From the NCBI GenBank assembly GCA_036426205.1, contig CM071568.1, positions 36,505,499 through 36,569,498 of the forward strand: a stretch of 64,000 bases of DNA, given 5' to 3'. A program made the translations under genes and the position numbers. Below are positions 12,115-24,840 of the stretch, one piece after another; the first letter of the stretch is position 1, and every line of letters starts with the position of its first letter. The DNA is from Ascaphus truei (lineage: Eukaryota > Chordata > Amphibia > Anura > Ascaphidae). The notes under the pieces were generated by a model. It was not told where the DNA came from and searched no databases. It saw only the letters and a program-made list of their open reading frames with translations.

Positions 12115-13125
12115 GACCCCCCCCCCCTTCCCTCCTTAAAGGAAAAGGAGGGAAGAAATCTGTATACCGCAAACCTACAGAACATAGCCCTTATTTGAGG
12201 GACAACAGCTTCCATCATCCGCCACACATCACCAAACATGCAACCATCTACGCCAGGCCCTACGATACAACCGGATATTCCGTCCGACACGCAGACATGG
12301 ACCCAGCGTATTACAGCCAGCCTTGAGATCATACTTTATAAACCGTTGATATAACCACAAGAGTGTAGACCACAATTCACAAAGCCCAGAATACCAAGAA
12401 GTGCTCTATTCTCCTTGAATACAAACAGAAAGGAGACAAGCTACAGGGTACCTTTGGTGGGTCACATATACCCCAACCTAGGACCACTACTCAAGATCGC
12501 CAGGAAACCAACCCATCCTCAAGGAAGATACAAGACTGCAACAGTCTTCTCTTGACGCAACCCCTTATTATCATACATTCAACCCCATAATCTTCAAGAA
12601 TATTATGGTGAGGAGTAAAGTATTCAGCAGTACTACTGAATGCGTGAAACAAAACCGATGCCCGAAGACCCACCCACGATGCAAAAAAAACCTGCGCAAT
12701 GCTCTACACAACGCGTGACCACAATCAAATACCACACAGGATCGTGAATACAATCAGAGAAGGTTCACCTTTTCCTCCAGCAATGTCGTGTACCTCATCA
12801 TGGTCATGAAATGCCCAGGGCTGCTACACATAGGTGACAGGGCAGGCTAAACAAGAGAGAACCTGCATCGCCCAGCATCACACGCGGAACAAGAGGCATC
12901 CTTTTGGCGACATTTCTCTGACTCTGGCCTAGATGAACGTCTGAGTTGCCATACTCAAAGGAATCTTAGAACACTGAAGGAGAGACGGTTGCATGAATAC
13001 AAATTTATGGCAACGTCGGACACTTAGCGTGGGCCTAAACGAGACCGAATTTTAGAGTCATTATTGACAACAGGTGAACTCTCTTCCCATGAGTCGCTAA
13101 AGGCATGTCTGGTACATACTGTGCT
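12115..13125 (+). pseudogene. Penelope-like element: RT C-terminal part and GIY-YIG endonuclease, frameshifted
   Basis: Plus-strand fragments in different frames line up in the order expected for the C-terminal half of a Penelope-like protein. At 12,160-12,305 the reading VYRKPTEHSPYLRDNSFHHP matches the late reverse-transcriptase segment of this family. At 12,430-12,700 there are a WWVTYTPT segment and a PILKEDTRLQ segment, then a cysteine-poor linker. At 12,771-12,840 the reading SSNVVYLI, then KCPGLLHIGD, is the start of a GIY-YIG nuclease fold. At 12,980-13,016 the ERRLHEYKFMATSDT stretch corresponds to the family's conserved C-terminal end, including the Glu. The N-terminal half of the RT is absent; the purine tract occupies that place. 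Several frameshifts make it non-functional as read. I am confident of the family, less so of the subfamily (Neptune- or Penelope-type). Confidence 0.8.
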
Positions 13126-13396
13126 ATTGTATGCACACAGCAGCTGGCTCTCACACACATACTAATACTCCTTGTTTTTCCATCCCTATAACACCAATAG
13201 GGACCACAAGGTATCCACACAACCTTTTAGTTGTGCTACAAACTCTCACATTTCCACACCCACCCACCACCATTTATATCCACTCCCACCCCACACCACA
13301 CTTTTGTAAAGCACTTATATCTGGTGGCTCTCCTTCATTTTTATTCACACTGATACACATACACACACTCTTTCTTCACCACTTTCTTTCAGGAAC
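13126..13396 (+). mobile_element. 3' untranslated part of the Penelope-like element
   Basis: CA- and CT-rich sequence right after the endonuclease end, running into the assembly gap. Its position and composition suit the element's 3' UTR. It contains no gene of its own. Confidence 0.5.
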
Positions 13397-13481
13397 NNNN
13401 NNNNNNNNNNNNNNNNNNNNNNNNNNNNNNNNNNNNNNNNNNNNNNNNNNNNNNNNNNNNNNNNNNNNNNNNNNNNNNNNN
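13397..13481. other. Assembly gap
   Basis: Eighty-five Ns. The giant palindrome begins at the first base after the gap, so the left edge of arm A is not a sequenced junction. Confidence 1.
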
Positions 13482-13530
13482 ATATATAAATAGATATATA
13501 TATATATTATATATTATATATATATATAGA

Positions 13531-13651
13531 TCAGTGTATCTCGAAAAGCTCGCACAAATATCGGTTAGCCACGACACGGAATCATCGATTTACTATATTT
13601 GAATTAGATGTACGCTCGCCGGCTAACACGGTACTGATACCTCTACCATAT
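13531..13651 (+). mobile_element. Penelope-like element end, embedded in (AT)n
   Basis: Begins GATCAGTGTATCTCGAAAAG and ends GGTACTGATACCTCTAC, with AT microsatellite on both sides. It lies downstream of the RT/endonuclease remnant, across the gap, in the same orientation. The part before GATCAGTG that other copies have (GCCGGAAGAA) is missing here. Confidence 0.6.
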
Positions 13652-14077
13652 TATATATATATATTATTTATATATATATATATAATAGAAATAGAATAAA
13701 AGCACCCAATCCTGTGCATTACTGTATAAAAAGGTATTAATTCCCAAAAAGGCTAAAATAAAATGAATCACAAACATAGAAGTAAAAAAGTCATGTTATG
13801 AGATAATACTCATGCTCCAAGGATCAAGAACAGCCGCAGCTCTGCTACACTGCTCCTGACCTCAACTACAATCTGATTTGGCCCTCGTGAATCACCCCGC
13901 CCGCGGAACTCACGACATCTTCTTCCACAGATTGTCCTTCCCCGGAACACACCTCAGAGGATTTAGGTTCCACCAGGGAACACTCAATGTGGCGAACAAG
14001 CGGATGACGTCACACGTTGGATATAGGATACGAGAGTCTTGAAGCGAACGCTAGGGGATCCACAGCACACCTAGCCC

Positions 14078-14110
14078 TACACGTTTCACATCACTAACTG
14101 ATTTGATCAG
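14078..14110 (-). ncRNA. Hammerhead-like motif, arm A copy
   Basis: The reverse complement of the motif at 35,041-35,075, degraded by indels (CTGATCAAATCAGT then GTGATGTGAAACGTG). See that entry for the structure. Confidence 0.25.
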
Positions 14111-14848
14111 GGAGGAGTGGGACTCGCTGGTGTACTAACCACATAATATAATACCACCGAGTCCAATTAGATATTGAAGTCATGGCAGACAATGAACTTA
14201 ATAAATAGTACAAACACCACATATATCTATGACATCAATAACTAATAATAAAAAGCAAAAAAATCCACAATTTATACTTAAATAAAGATACTGTGTGGTA
14301 TGAAATACGGATAATGTAACGATCATAGATCTTTGGTCTCCCAAAATTATAGACCTGAACGATATGTGTAAAGACCTGAAATCACTGAGTAACAGTGAAT
14401 TGAACCAATAGATGATATTTACAAAATATATTGTATATATTAGCTGAGGAGAACGGACTTGATAGTTTAAAATTATAAAAAATAAAAATCATAATAGAAT
14501 ATAGTTATACATGTTTATTGTCAAAAAACAATTAATACATGAATTAAGGTACTGTTATAATTAGAAAGAAATTAAACCTAAAAATGATAAAAGAACCAAT
14601 GTAAATACATAAAAGTAATAATACAATAATATAATAAATTAACCAATATGTTTCTGTTAAACAATTAAGGATAGGTCCCTTGGCCTCCATTTTGGATAAG
14701 TGCAAATACACCACATTATGGTATGCATCATACATCCAATTAACATATTAAATTATCCAAAAAGAGAAAGAGAGAAACACCATGGAAAAAAACCCGGAAA
14801 ATAATATGCAGAGACTAGATCTCTACCGCTGAGACACAAAAGAAATAA

Positions 14849-15192
14849 CAGGCATACCCGCTTTAAGTACACTCACTTAGTACACTCGGCGAGAACGTAC
14901 TGTAGCCTCACCATAGTCAACACGGCAGTTCACGCATGCGCCTGTCAGCACATCCTGAACAGCAATACAATTACCGCTCCTACCTGTTACTGAAGGCTGT
15001 GCGCAAGGCAGGGAGACTATAGAGATGTTACAGATGTGTTTATTACCATCATTGCACGTATATGACGATTGCAGTATCGTTACATGCACGGATAAGTGGA
15101 AAAAAGGGTACTGCTTCCACTTTAAGGAGTACATTTTTCGCCTTTACATATATCTCCGGTCCCATTAGTATGTTAATGCGGGGTATGGCCTG
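14849..15192 (+). mobile_element. MITE, family 1, in arm A
   Basis: Starts CAGGCATACCCGCTTTAAG and ends with ATGCGGGGTATGGCCTG. It is the same family as 1,590-1,906, and its mirror copy is 33,970-34,301. Small indels interrupt it throughout. Confidence 0.75.
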
Positions 15193-15783
15193 ATATAAAA
15201 TATAGTTATTATTTTTTAATGGTAATAAGAGCCCCCCTAAACTAATAAAAACATTTGAACATTGCATAAATGTGTGTGTCCGAAAATGACACAATTGTGC
15301 ATCCATTAGGTACAGTTATCCAGTACTGCCAGTTGTTATTAAAGTTTTATACCGAGTAATGAAATCAAAAATTTATTGAAATGGGTAATTTTATTAAGAC
15401 GAAAGACTGGTTATATATTGTAAATAAAAGGTGCAGACATTTATTGTTTAGGAATACAGCTGTGTCAATTAAAAATGTTCATTGTTTAAAACCTAATGGA
15501 TTTATTGACAAACTAGTTTTATTTTGCAGAAAAAAACTACCATTTGACAAAAATAAATTAGCCCATAAATCCTGTTTCAGTTTTCTATTATAAAGAGGTT
15601 CCATTTTTTTTCTTTTATGGATAATCATGAGCTTATTGGAATGTTTTGTGTGGTACTTCATTTTCTTTGTAAATCCTGACAATGAACAAATATGTTGCCA
15701 TTCCGCACAAATCTAACTATTTGAGGACAAGTATAAGCCATATTAGAGAAAGGGCTGAGAGGGTGCTCAGTGAGTAGGACAGT

Positions 15784-16279
15784 GGTCTCAGATGCATTTC
15801 AAGCAGTGAGTAGATAGGAAAACGGAGTTGTTATATTGAAACGGAGTTGTGTCGGTTTCATCGCGCAGGATTACATCAACATCCACCCATTGGATACATC
15901 CCATGGACGTATTGTAGAATCCAAACCACGGGGATTCAGCAATTCTGTGGAACAGATTCTTAACAACTCCACGGATTACTGAATTAATGAATGGATTCTA
16001 CCAATCCGTCCATGGGTGGTCGGAATCTGCAGAGTGTAGTTGGTAAAAATAAAAAAATAAGCAAACGTTAAATCGCCCTTTTTGAGATTGATCCGCTAAA
16101 ATCGGTGACCAAAGAATTGTCCGATTCGCTGCGGATCCAAACCGCATCCAAAATTTGCCCTATCTATTATCTCCCAAAAAACTAGTGTTTGCGTTAATGT
16201 ATTCAAGTAGTAACCAATGTGGTCTTAGTTTTTTAAGAGATAACAACTCCCTTTTCCCCATTGCTTGCTGATGTGGGCC
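15784..16279. mobile_element. Foldback element nested in a SINE, arm A copy
   Basis: Same element as 51,741-52,238 (see there), with ends GGTCTCAGATGC and TGATGTGGGCC. It lies between the A-box and B-box halves of the SINE, as in the other two copies. Confidence 0.65.
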
Positions 16280-19200
16280 AGTGCGTTTTAAAACGACGAC
16301 AAGGAGTTCTGAAGCTGGGTGATCCATGGTTCAAAATCTAGGGTTGATGATTGTCTCGCGCTGGGGGTCTCTGCGATGGTGTGGATCGTGAGCACATGCA
16401 GTGTCTATCTGGGGCTGGTAACGTTGTATCCCATACTGGGATATATCTTATCTGTTGGGGGATTATCCTATTTGTGTCATAGTATCTAGTGCTTTCATGC
16501 TGCTAGTTTATTTTTCAACAGGCCTTGGTTTACAGACATTTTTTTATGCAGGCTAATCTAACATGAGGCAAACATTATTCTAAGCATGCTGATTATAAAC
16601 ATTTACTTTTCTGATAAGTAGAAGTAAGAGCTGTTTCTAGTCACACAATTGTATGTAGTATTATACAGGATACGATGTCTATTTAGCAATTGTGTAGTCA
16701 GGTCTCCACTATTCGTGCTGTGTTGCCTACTGCAATACCCACGATATTTTGTTGATTATACTGAGAATTTATATCTGTTACATTGGTATTATTCTATCTT
16801 GATATTGGTATACTTGTCCTTGTGCCTGCTTGCGGTGATTACACACACAACAGGGATTTTTTTCCATGCGTACGCACCACTAGGCACACCCACTTTTTAT
16901 TATAACTGGTGATTGTGAGTGATAATAATCCTATTATTTGGGGTCTTATACTCATAAATTGACTGTACACACAGACAGGTCCTCGATTCAACACCCCATA
17001 GGTGGATTTCGTTATATGTTCGTTTTATAATTTTAAATCGTCCGCGTTGTCATAATTAATAAAATATTTGTTATTTTTGAATTATTGTTTTTTTGTGAGC
17101 TCGACTCACCTAGTGTTCACTAGGTAGGGGGTGATTCACCTAATATAGGGGACAATTGGTATCCCCAGGCTAATTTACTATTAAATTACTTTAGTGCCAG
17201 TAACTGGGATTCTTTTCGTTAATCTTAGAGGTTAAATGTTGTGCTATATCAAAATCTGTGCCGCTCATTGTGAACTTGGGCACATCATTAGTCTCCCTAT
17301 GCCTCGGCACAAAAATAGATTGTAAGCTCTATGGAAGTGTGAACTCTGTCATACAAAAATATTAATGCCGCGCACTAGAACGACTATAATATATTTTATA
17401 ATGTATACATATAAAGTATGGGAATTTGTAAGGTTACAATATATAAAAAACTAGCATTTTATTAAAAAGTGTGATTGTTAATTTAATCCCTTCACTGCCG
17501 GTATGAACTTGCAATACACGTAGTTCTGTTGGACAATGAAGTAGCCAATTTGCTTTTGTGCTGATGATTTCAGAGCAAGGTCCACATTATACGTATTAAT
17601 ATCGATCGTCAATATCTAAAAATGGCTTATTATCAGTCCCACAGTCCATTTCCTCATGATTACAACGCGAACACTTGAAACAAAGTAAATATTAAGCAGA
17701 CATTAAAACACTGTGCGTCATAATAAGGCTTTTTGCGTTGTTACCCGCCTAAAGTAGGACTGTTACATATAATCTGCTAGTTTTGATAATGTTGTTGCAA
17801 CACATTGTTTTCATCAGGTACAGTAGGTTTTGGTAGATATAGATATAGAATAAAAAAATATAGCAAAAATGCAAATCTAACACACACAATAAGGGAGGAC
17901 ATCGTTTGTAATATTTACAGTTTGGCCACGCTGATTGTACATTTTTAACATGTAAGTTTAGCAACACTTTTTGTATGGATTCCAACATATAAGTAGAGAC
18001 AATAATGTCTCGGCATAACTAATTATCCATGACGAAACGGCTATAAAATGCATGCCCAAGTTGCAGGATTCAAATCTTTAACCCTGTCCGGAATTAATTG
18101 AAATATATCCCCCTATTATTGTTCAGGTTTGTCAACCAGGTGGCTGCTAGCGAGCGAAACTCTATGCGGCCTGGAGATGCGGGAGTCTGTGATCCCCCAC
18201 TTCTCACTCAGCCTGGCTCAGGAGGGAGAGAGAATTCTCTTCATCGTCCGCAGGGTTGGGACACACGTCTGAGCAGCTGACATGTTTGAGTGTGGTGAGA
18301 TTGTGATCAGGAAAGAGGAAGGTGGTGAGGGCTTTGTGGGGTAGGTGATTCAAGTGGCTTTGTGGGGCTTGTGTGAGATGCACTTTATGTGGGGAGGTTG
18401 AGGGGGCTAGTTGCATTTTGTGCAAGGGAAAAAATATGTGGGTGTAAATAAGTAGGGTGGAGATAATTTGCGGGCTGAAGATAAAACGAAAGTAAGGTGA
18501 GTATACTGTTGTGAGAAGTGAGATTAACATGTGGTGTGTGTTGTGTGGGGTTTGAGTAAAAGGGTGAGTATAGTGTGTGAGGTTCATTGGTGTAGAAGAA
18601 GAGCTGTGGTAAGGGTGAGGGTAGGAGGGTGTGTGCGTTTGTGTAAATAGATGTGCGTATGTTACTGTAATGTGTAGCAGCATAAAGGGGAAAGAGATTG
18701 AGATCTGGAAGAGCAGGGTGCAGATATTTAAACAAAAATCTTATTGGGGTGCTGTGAGAGACAAGTACAGAGTATGACAGGAGACATATATTGCGGAAAA
18801 TAGGACCTTGACTTTTTATTTAGCCCGTATCTTCAAACAATACCGCTGTTAAGGCCAGCATGACAAATAAATAAACAAAGACCTATCGCTTTGTAGGACT
18901 ACTCATCTCCCAGTCCTCTATCTGAGAGCTTTGCAGCACGTCTTGAGTCTGTACAAACTCCTTCAAAGCCCTCTGAGCTCTTGCGCGCGAGACCCTTCTA
19001 GATAGTCCAAGCTCTACACTGAGAAGTAATGGCCTTCTTTGATGCTCCTCCTACTTCAGGCAGCAATAACTTATCCGAGCAGCTCTGTATACTTGACCAT
19101 GCCATTATAATAGATTCACCGTCTCAGGTCAGTCGTCAGGTCTTGAAGGCAATATGTAGTCCACATGTTCAACCCAGTCCCAAGTCAAATGTGAGTGTGA

Positions 19201-22200
19201 GAGACCACTTTGTAGCTTCTACTCTCCTTTTTCAATCGTTCACGAGAGAGATCACATCAGGCCTGGCTTTTGCAGTTCAACTTCAAGGGTTGGTCAAGAA
19301 GAGTCCCTTATTGGTTCTGGCTCTAACTTCCCCTGGGATTGTGTGTGAGGGGGTTCCACTGTCAGAACCAGGACTGAATCTTCTTCGGGGTACACGACTT
19401 CTGTCTTGGTCTTCTGGAGATTTTGTCAGTCCTGAGACAAATCTTCCATTCAACTATAGGCTTGCAGGCATCTCGGCCGCCCGTGACAACTTCCCATGGT
19501 AAGCTGAGAACCTCTGTTTCCCTCCCTGCCTTTTTTCCATCATGGATACTGGGTCTCCTTCTTTGAAATTTTCAGCAGTTTGTTTACTGCAAAAATTCCA
19601 GTTCTCAAGGCCGCAAAACAGCCCGGTTTTCACGGAGTATCCCTTACTTTCATTCCAACTGGCTCAATTAGGGGCTCAAAAATGACTGACCACATCCACC
19701 ATGGTAACACCTGCTTTTCTTGCAGTTCATTAAGTGTGGCGGAAAATAGTTTGGCTTTCAGCTAGGCTAGGCTCTTGTCGTCTACCACTAATATTCGTGG
19801 TCAGGGAGACCTGTCTTTTTGGGGTCATACCAGAGTTCAAGCTGCTCCCACTGTTCTAGCATTTTTTGTGGGTGCGTTGCATTTGGGGGCCACATAAGAG
19901 ATATCTTCATCTCTATCCTATCTATAGGACCAGAAGGAATACTCTTTCATGTTGCACCGTGTTTTACCACTACCGGCGGATGGAACACAAAATTTTTGTC
20001 TCGCCAAATGTTGCTGCTCTTTGTGACCACTGCCTTCTTAGTTGGCCAAAAATGTATGTGGAGGAATCGGCATCAGCGCAAGGAGGAGGGGTGCTGCAGT
20101 GGCAGCTACGTAGCAGGCAGAGGTGGAGGAGGGGGAGGCAGAAAATGAAGATGAGGGAGTAGAGAAATGGTGGGCGGGTGTTAAGTGAGAAAGAGAAGGA
20201 GAAGCGAATAATGGGGAGAGAGCAAAACAATCTGGGAGAGAGAAGGGTGGATCTATGATGTGCATTTCTTCTAGTACATATCCTGTAAAAAGGGAAAGTT
20301 ACATTGAGGGTGGGGGTTGTGCTAACGTCTAAGGTGTGCTTAGGGTGCCCTGCTTTCAAACAATAGTCGGGGCCATCTGAATATTTCTGCAATATATTGT
20401 CAGGAACCAGTTGGCAAGCAAATTACGAACATTCAGGTGGCGTGCTCATCCTCTTTGAAATACTAACTGCACAAAGTGATATATTAGAAAACTCTAGTCA
20501 GATTCATTAATGTTTTCATTCTCCCGTGAATGACGAGGAACAAGTGACGATACTGTACTGTAGATATCTCTCAAAATATTTGACAATACTTCCATAAAAT
20601 TGGGTGCCAAATACTTTAATAAGCAAGTAATTTATTGTTTAAAAACAACTTATAAGAATAACATTCTCCACAAACTTAATTTATTGCAAAGCCACTGTGC
20701 AACTAACATCATTTCATGTTTTTAATAAATAATATACATTCACAAGATCTGCCAGCAAATGTCTTTGTTTGCATCAGAGAGGGCTTCCAACAATGTTCTT
20801 TTTATGTTGTTTATATTTTGCATAACTCTTGCTGGAATGTTAAGGTGAATATTAATTGGAGCAAAGTCACAAAGGAGTTCTCACACGTTCTACTTGAGGT
20901 AATTAATTACAGTAAGTAATGAAAATGTGGATGTGTGAAAGTTCAGATTTCACGTAAATCATTTTTAAGTACTTCCAACAGAGAACATTTTTCATTTTAA
21001 ATAAACTCTTTGAAACTACCACCCCCATGTTTTCCTCCCTTTCAGAAATGACACATTTGCAAGTTTTTGCCATTGATTTTTGTGACAAAAGACTTTGTTA
21101 TCCGCATTGGCAGTACTGAGAGGTGCTGGACGACCCGCAAAAATATTCCACGTAATAACTGAGAGTTATAGTGTACCATAAACATAGTTGTAGAATTATA
21201 GTAATCGAAATAGTCCATGTTAGTGTTAGTTTCAGTTTGGGATCGTGCACATGTAGAACAACATTTTTAAATAATTACAATACATTATTCCTATAAAGTA
21301 TTAAATAGTACAGGTATACAATACTCCAGCATACCAAAGTAAGGATAATCCTATATAAAAGTGTTAAAAACATCCGAATCCGCACTCGAATACTCTGAGC
21401 TATTTTATGCTGTAGGCTTGCGGATACGAATGGGGATTGATTCCAGTTACTAATTGAAGCATTTGATAGTGGATATTCATAAATGCCTTATACTAAAGCT
21501 GACGGTTGGTAAAATGCTGATAGACACAGATGTTACTGTACGTCTTTAGCTTCCAGCTTAATATGATCTTCTGTTTCTACCTTCTCTCTTGACTGAAATA
21601 TGTTCCGTTCGAACCTTGTTGAATTCCTTCATTATTTTGATATCGTTTCAATTAGATCTCCCCGTCTCCAACAAGCAAAAAAAAATTGGGTCATTAGTCT
21701 TTCGATAAGTGCACATTTTAGTGATGTACATAGCTTAATAACCGTCTTTGCACAATCATAAATTATTGATGTCCTTATGGAGCTGATATTAAAGTTTTGG
21801 TGAAAACAACCAAAGTAATGTAGGTGGAAAACTATTAGTGTTTCCACACACAATACTTTAATGTTACTGGCCAACACAGCATTTACTGTATGAACATAGT
21901 GCACAGAGTATATCATAGACTGACTTAGCAGATACGTACATACAAGCTATAGGCAAAATATATGTAAGGTGCGATAAATATTAGGGGGAGGGCATTACAT
22001 ACCTATATACCCTATTGTTCTCTGATAACAAAGTATATATTTGGGAAACTATTTATATGTAATAGTTAATTTAATTCGCATAATCAAGGTCATGATAATA
22101 CATATGTAAACAATTGTTATTTTTGATTGTTTTGTTGTAAGAACACTAATAATACTGTAGTCCTTTTGGCTAAATGTTATGAATGAAACCTGTAAAATAA

Positions 22201-24402
22201 ACCTTACATAACAAATTAGCAATAAATGAGACCACGACTTCAAACGTGTGTGAGATTCGATACAAAAGCAATATTATCAAAGCAAATCTTAATTGTTTAC
22301 GAAAGTGAGGTTATCATTTGAATATGTGCAATTCGGTTTTTCACATTTATTCTGGGCAGAATACTTTGAAAACATAAACCCTAAATGTACAGCAAACTAT
22401 AACCTTTATTTAACTCAAGTTAATGATTATGAGCAGGAAATGCTAGCGATGGGCAAATTAGTGAAAATACACTCAGTGGATATTTTCAGTTTTATTTTTA
22501 ACAAGAAATCCAATTCCGCAAACAGACAATCTGATAGTGATTGGAGTTGGAAAAAAAAAATATGGTGCGGTTTTCTATCGAATACTAACAACAAAAAAAA
22601 TGGGGTAGCGCTATCTAGAATAACCTGGTATGGCCCGCACTGGGATCATAACCCGACACCCCCACGGTCAGAAAAGATATAGTCAAAACCATGTTTATAT
22701 CTAGGCGCTGGGCACCAATTATCACCAAATAAAGGTATTCCCAAAAATAAAAGGATTAATAGCGCCGGATGAGTTAGATGTCCACTAAGCCCTCCTCGTG
22801 TTGGCAGTCAAATCATATAGAAAAAAAAAATGAAACAAACACTAGTGTAATAACAATAATGACAGATCAACCACAAGTGAAACCACTAACAAACCACTGT
22901 TTTTTGCCTATAGATTTGACCGCCACACCAGGAGGGCTCTAGGTGGATATCTAATTCCCAGGCGTCGCTTATTCCTTTATGTTGGTGAGTCATTATTAGT
23001 TGTTGACTTGGGGCCAGCGCCATCGACTAGAAAATAGCTAGAACATGTTTGCTTCTATCGAATACGCCAATAATTTTAGATCAAGAAGAATTCACAAAAT
23101 CGTCTACTGTATGTGTATTTTGTGAAATCTGAATTTGGATTAATGTCTAGGCCATGAAATATGGGAGGGGGGGGTGAGAGGGAAAGAGAGAACCATAATT
23201 TTAGTCGGTCCCAGCATTATATATTTCCCGCAAACCGTCCTCCAAAGATTTATGGAGAGGCACCTGTGATCAACAAGGAGCACACCTTAGATACCGCTAG
23301 GGAAATGCAGAAGTTAACTGAATTTAAATCGACTCGCACACATTCAATACTTCCAGAAGACCTTCACTGACAAGCCGAATGCACCTTGTGAGGAGAGGGT
23401 ACTGTGTCAGGACCAAACAGGATCAGAACTCACTGAACCTCTGCAATTCAGGATAATAAACAAACAGCTTCCGTGATTACCAGTGGATTTTTCATGTGTT
23501 GCTACTGCCTATGGAAATACACAAATTGACCTAGAGTCGCTGGTTGTTTTTGACTCCACGGGTTTCCCCTTCATTGTGGGATACTCCTTTGGCTTCTATT
23601 CCAGTGCTTTAGTCATTTGGTCAAATTTATACACGCTTATATTATATTGCATCCTACAGTTATTACAAAAGGATTTTAGAAGATAATTCATGATTGTAGT
23701 ATTGGAGCTTTGATCATTTAGCCTGTTCAGTCACAGGGGGATTCGTATTCTTTCTCTCCATTTACACATCTGCGAATTCCAGGGCAGCCCGTTCTAGCAT
23801 GAGCTGACAGATGCAGCAATCAAGTACGCCCTATCACTTGCCTGGGTAAAATATGGCATCTCACTTAAACTGCCACAAACATTTCCTGTGTCTTCCGCTG
23901 CCAGACTAATGGCCCATCGGATTAACACGCGGGGTCCCTGCATCCCATTCAGTTGTGAATGGGACTGCCAGGACGCCCGCAGTAGTTAATCCGATGGGCC
24001 TTATCTGGCGCGAAATCTCACAGAAATGTTGCAGTTTATTGGGAGATTGACCAGATTTTCCCAGGAAAGCGACTAATACTTGTGGCTTCATCTGTAAACC
24101 AGCTGCTGGTATTTTAACTGGTCACAGCTAATTGTGAGCTCCACTGTCACGACCTTAGCTATCTCTTAGGTATCTTAAATGTGCTCCTTTTTGGCACAAA
24201 ACACATTGAACTGACAACCAGGAAGTGGAAGTGTTTCTGCTTTTTTAAAGACGTCAGGTGCTACAGGTGTGAGCATTGACAGTAGATCTCAGAATTTTTC
24301 TGTGACAGTGAAGCTACCCAACTTTGTCAGCCAAAAGACTTTATAAATAACCAATATAACCTCAAACAATTGCCAGCTATGTATTTTTGAAATATAATAC
24401 AT

Positions 24403-24840
24403 TTGCCACCCAATCATCCTGTTTGACCTGATACTCTGGGTTATTGGGGCACTTCCAGGGCTTCGGGTTTAGCTTGTCATCTCTGGGTGGCGGCATGGTG
24501 TGGCGCACGTCTCCGACACCTGTGCGGCATTCTCCTGCAATTCCCCCTCCGAACAGCGTGAAGACATGGCTTGTGTGTTATCACTGACACCTGCGTTTGC
24601 CATGACACAGGAAATCTGCATAGCGTCCGATGTCACGTACTGTCCTGTTGTCATGGCAACATGCCGTCTTTGACACCACACAGCCATGTTCAGTGCTGTT
24701 TGAAGGGGAATTGCAGGAGAATGCCGCATAGATTCGGAGACGTTCCCACATACCCTGACCGCCAACCCAGAGATTGCCAAGCTAACCCTAATCCCTGAAG
24801 TGCACAACCCAGAGTCTCCCGGGACCCGGAGAGTGTCAAC
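24403..24840. mobile_element. hAT-like foldback at the turning point of the palindrome
   Basis: A hairpin of about 440 bp whose outer ends read ...TTTGCCACC on the left and, from the other strand, CAGTGTTG on the right. Compare CAGTGTTGCCACC at 60,239 in copy C. The CAGTG start is typical of hAT terminal repeats. The spacer at about 24,609-24,646 is the reverse complement of the spacer at 60,441-60,478 in copy C. It is non-coding. Confidence 0.6.

Larger units (their letters stand above)
13482..24628 (+). repeat. Arm A of a giant inverted repeat
   Basis: This 11-kb stretch is repeated in reverse orientation at 24,629-35,660, and from about 15,110 onward also in direct orientation at 51,083-60,560. 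Matching landmarks run through it: Penelope end, hammerhead-like motif, family-1 MITE, composite SINE, coding-like segment, three hairpins. Differences from the other copies are mainly one-base insertions and deletions, plus some substitutions. No intact gene lies inside. Sub-features are annotated in full for copy C, which reads most cleanly. Counterparts here include the SINE-nested foldback at 15,784-16,279 and the coding-like segment at about 19,030-19,950. Confidence 0.9.

Noticed and set aside
13131..13577. Open frames on both strands across the N gap
   Set aside because: Ns were translated through; no real reading exists there.
18204..18735. Minus-strand frames of 116-159 codons, rich in His, Thr, Ser and Pro
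   Set aside because: They come from a G/T-rich simple-sequence stretch that appears in all three long copies with shifting frames.
19029..19502. Plus-strand frame of 157 codons in arm A
   Set aside because: It is antisense to the coding-like segment seen on the opposite strand in copy C, and is not kept open in B or C.
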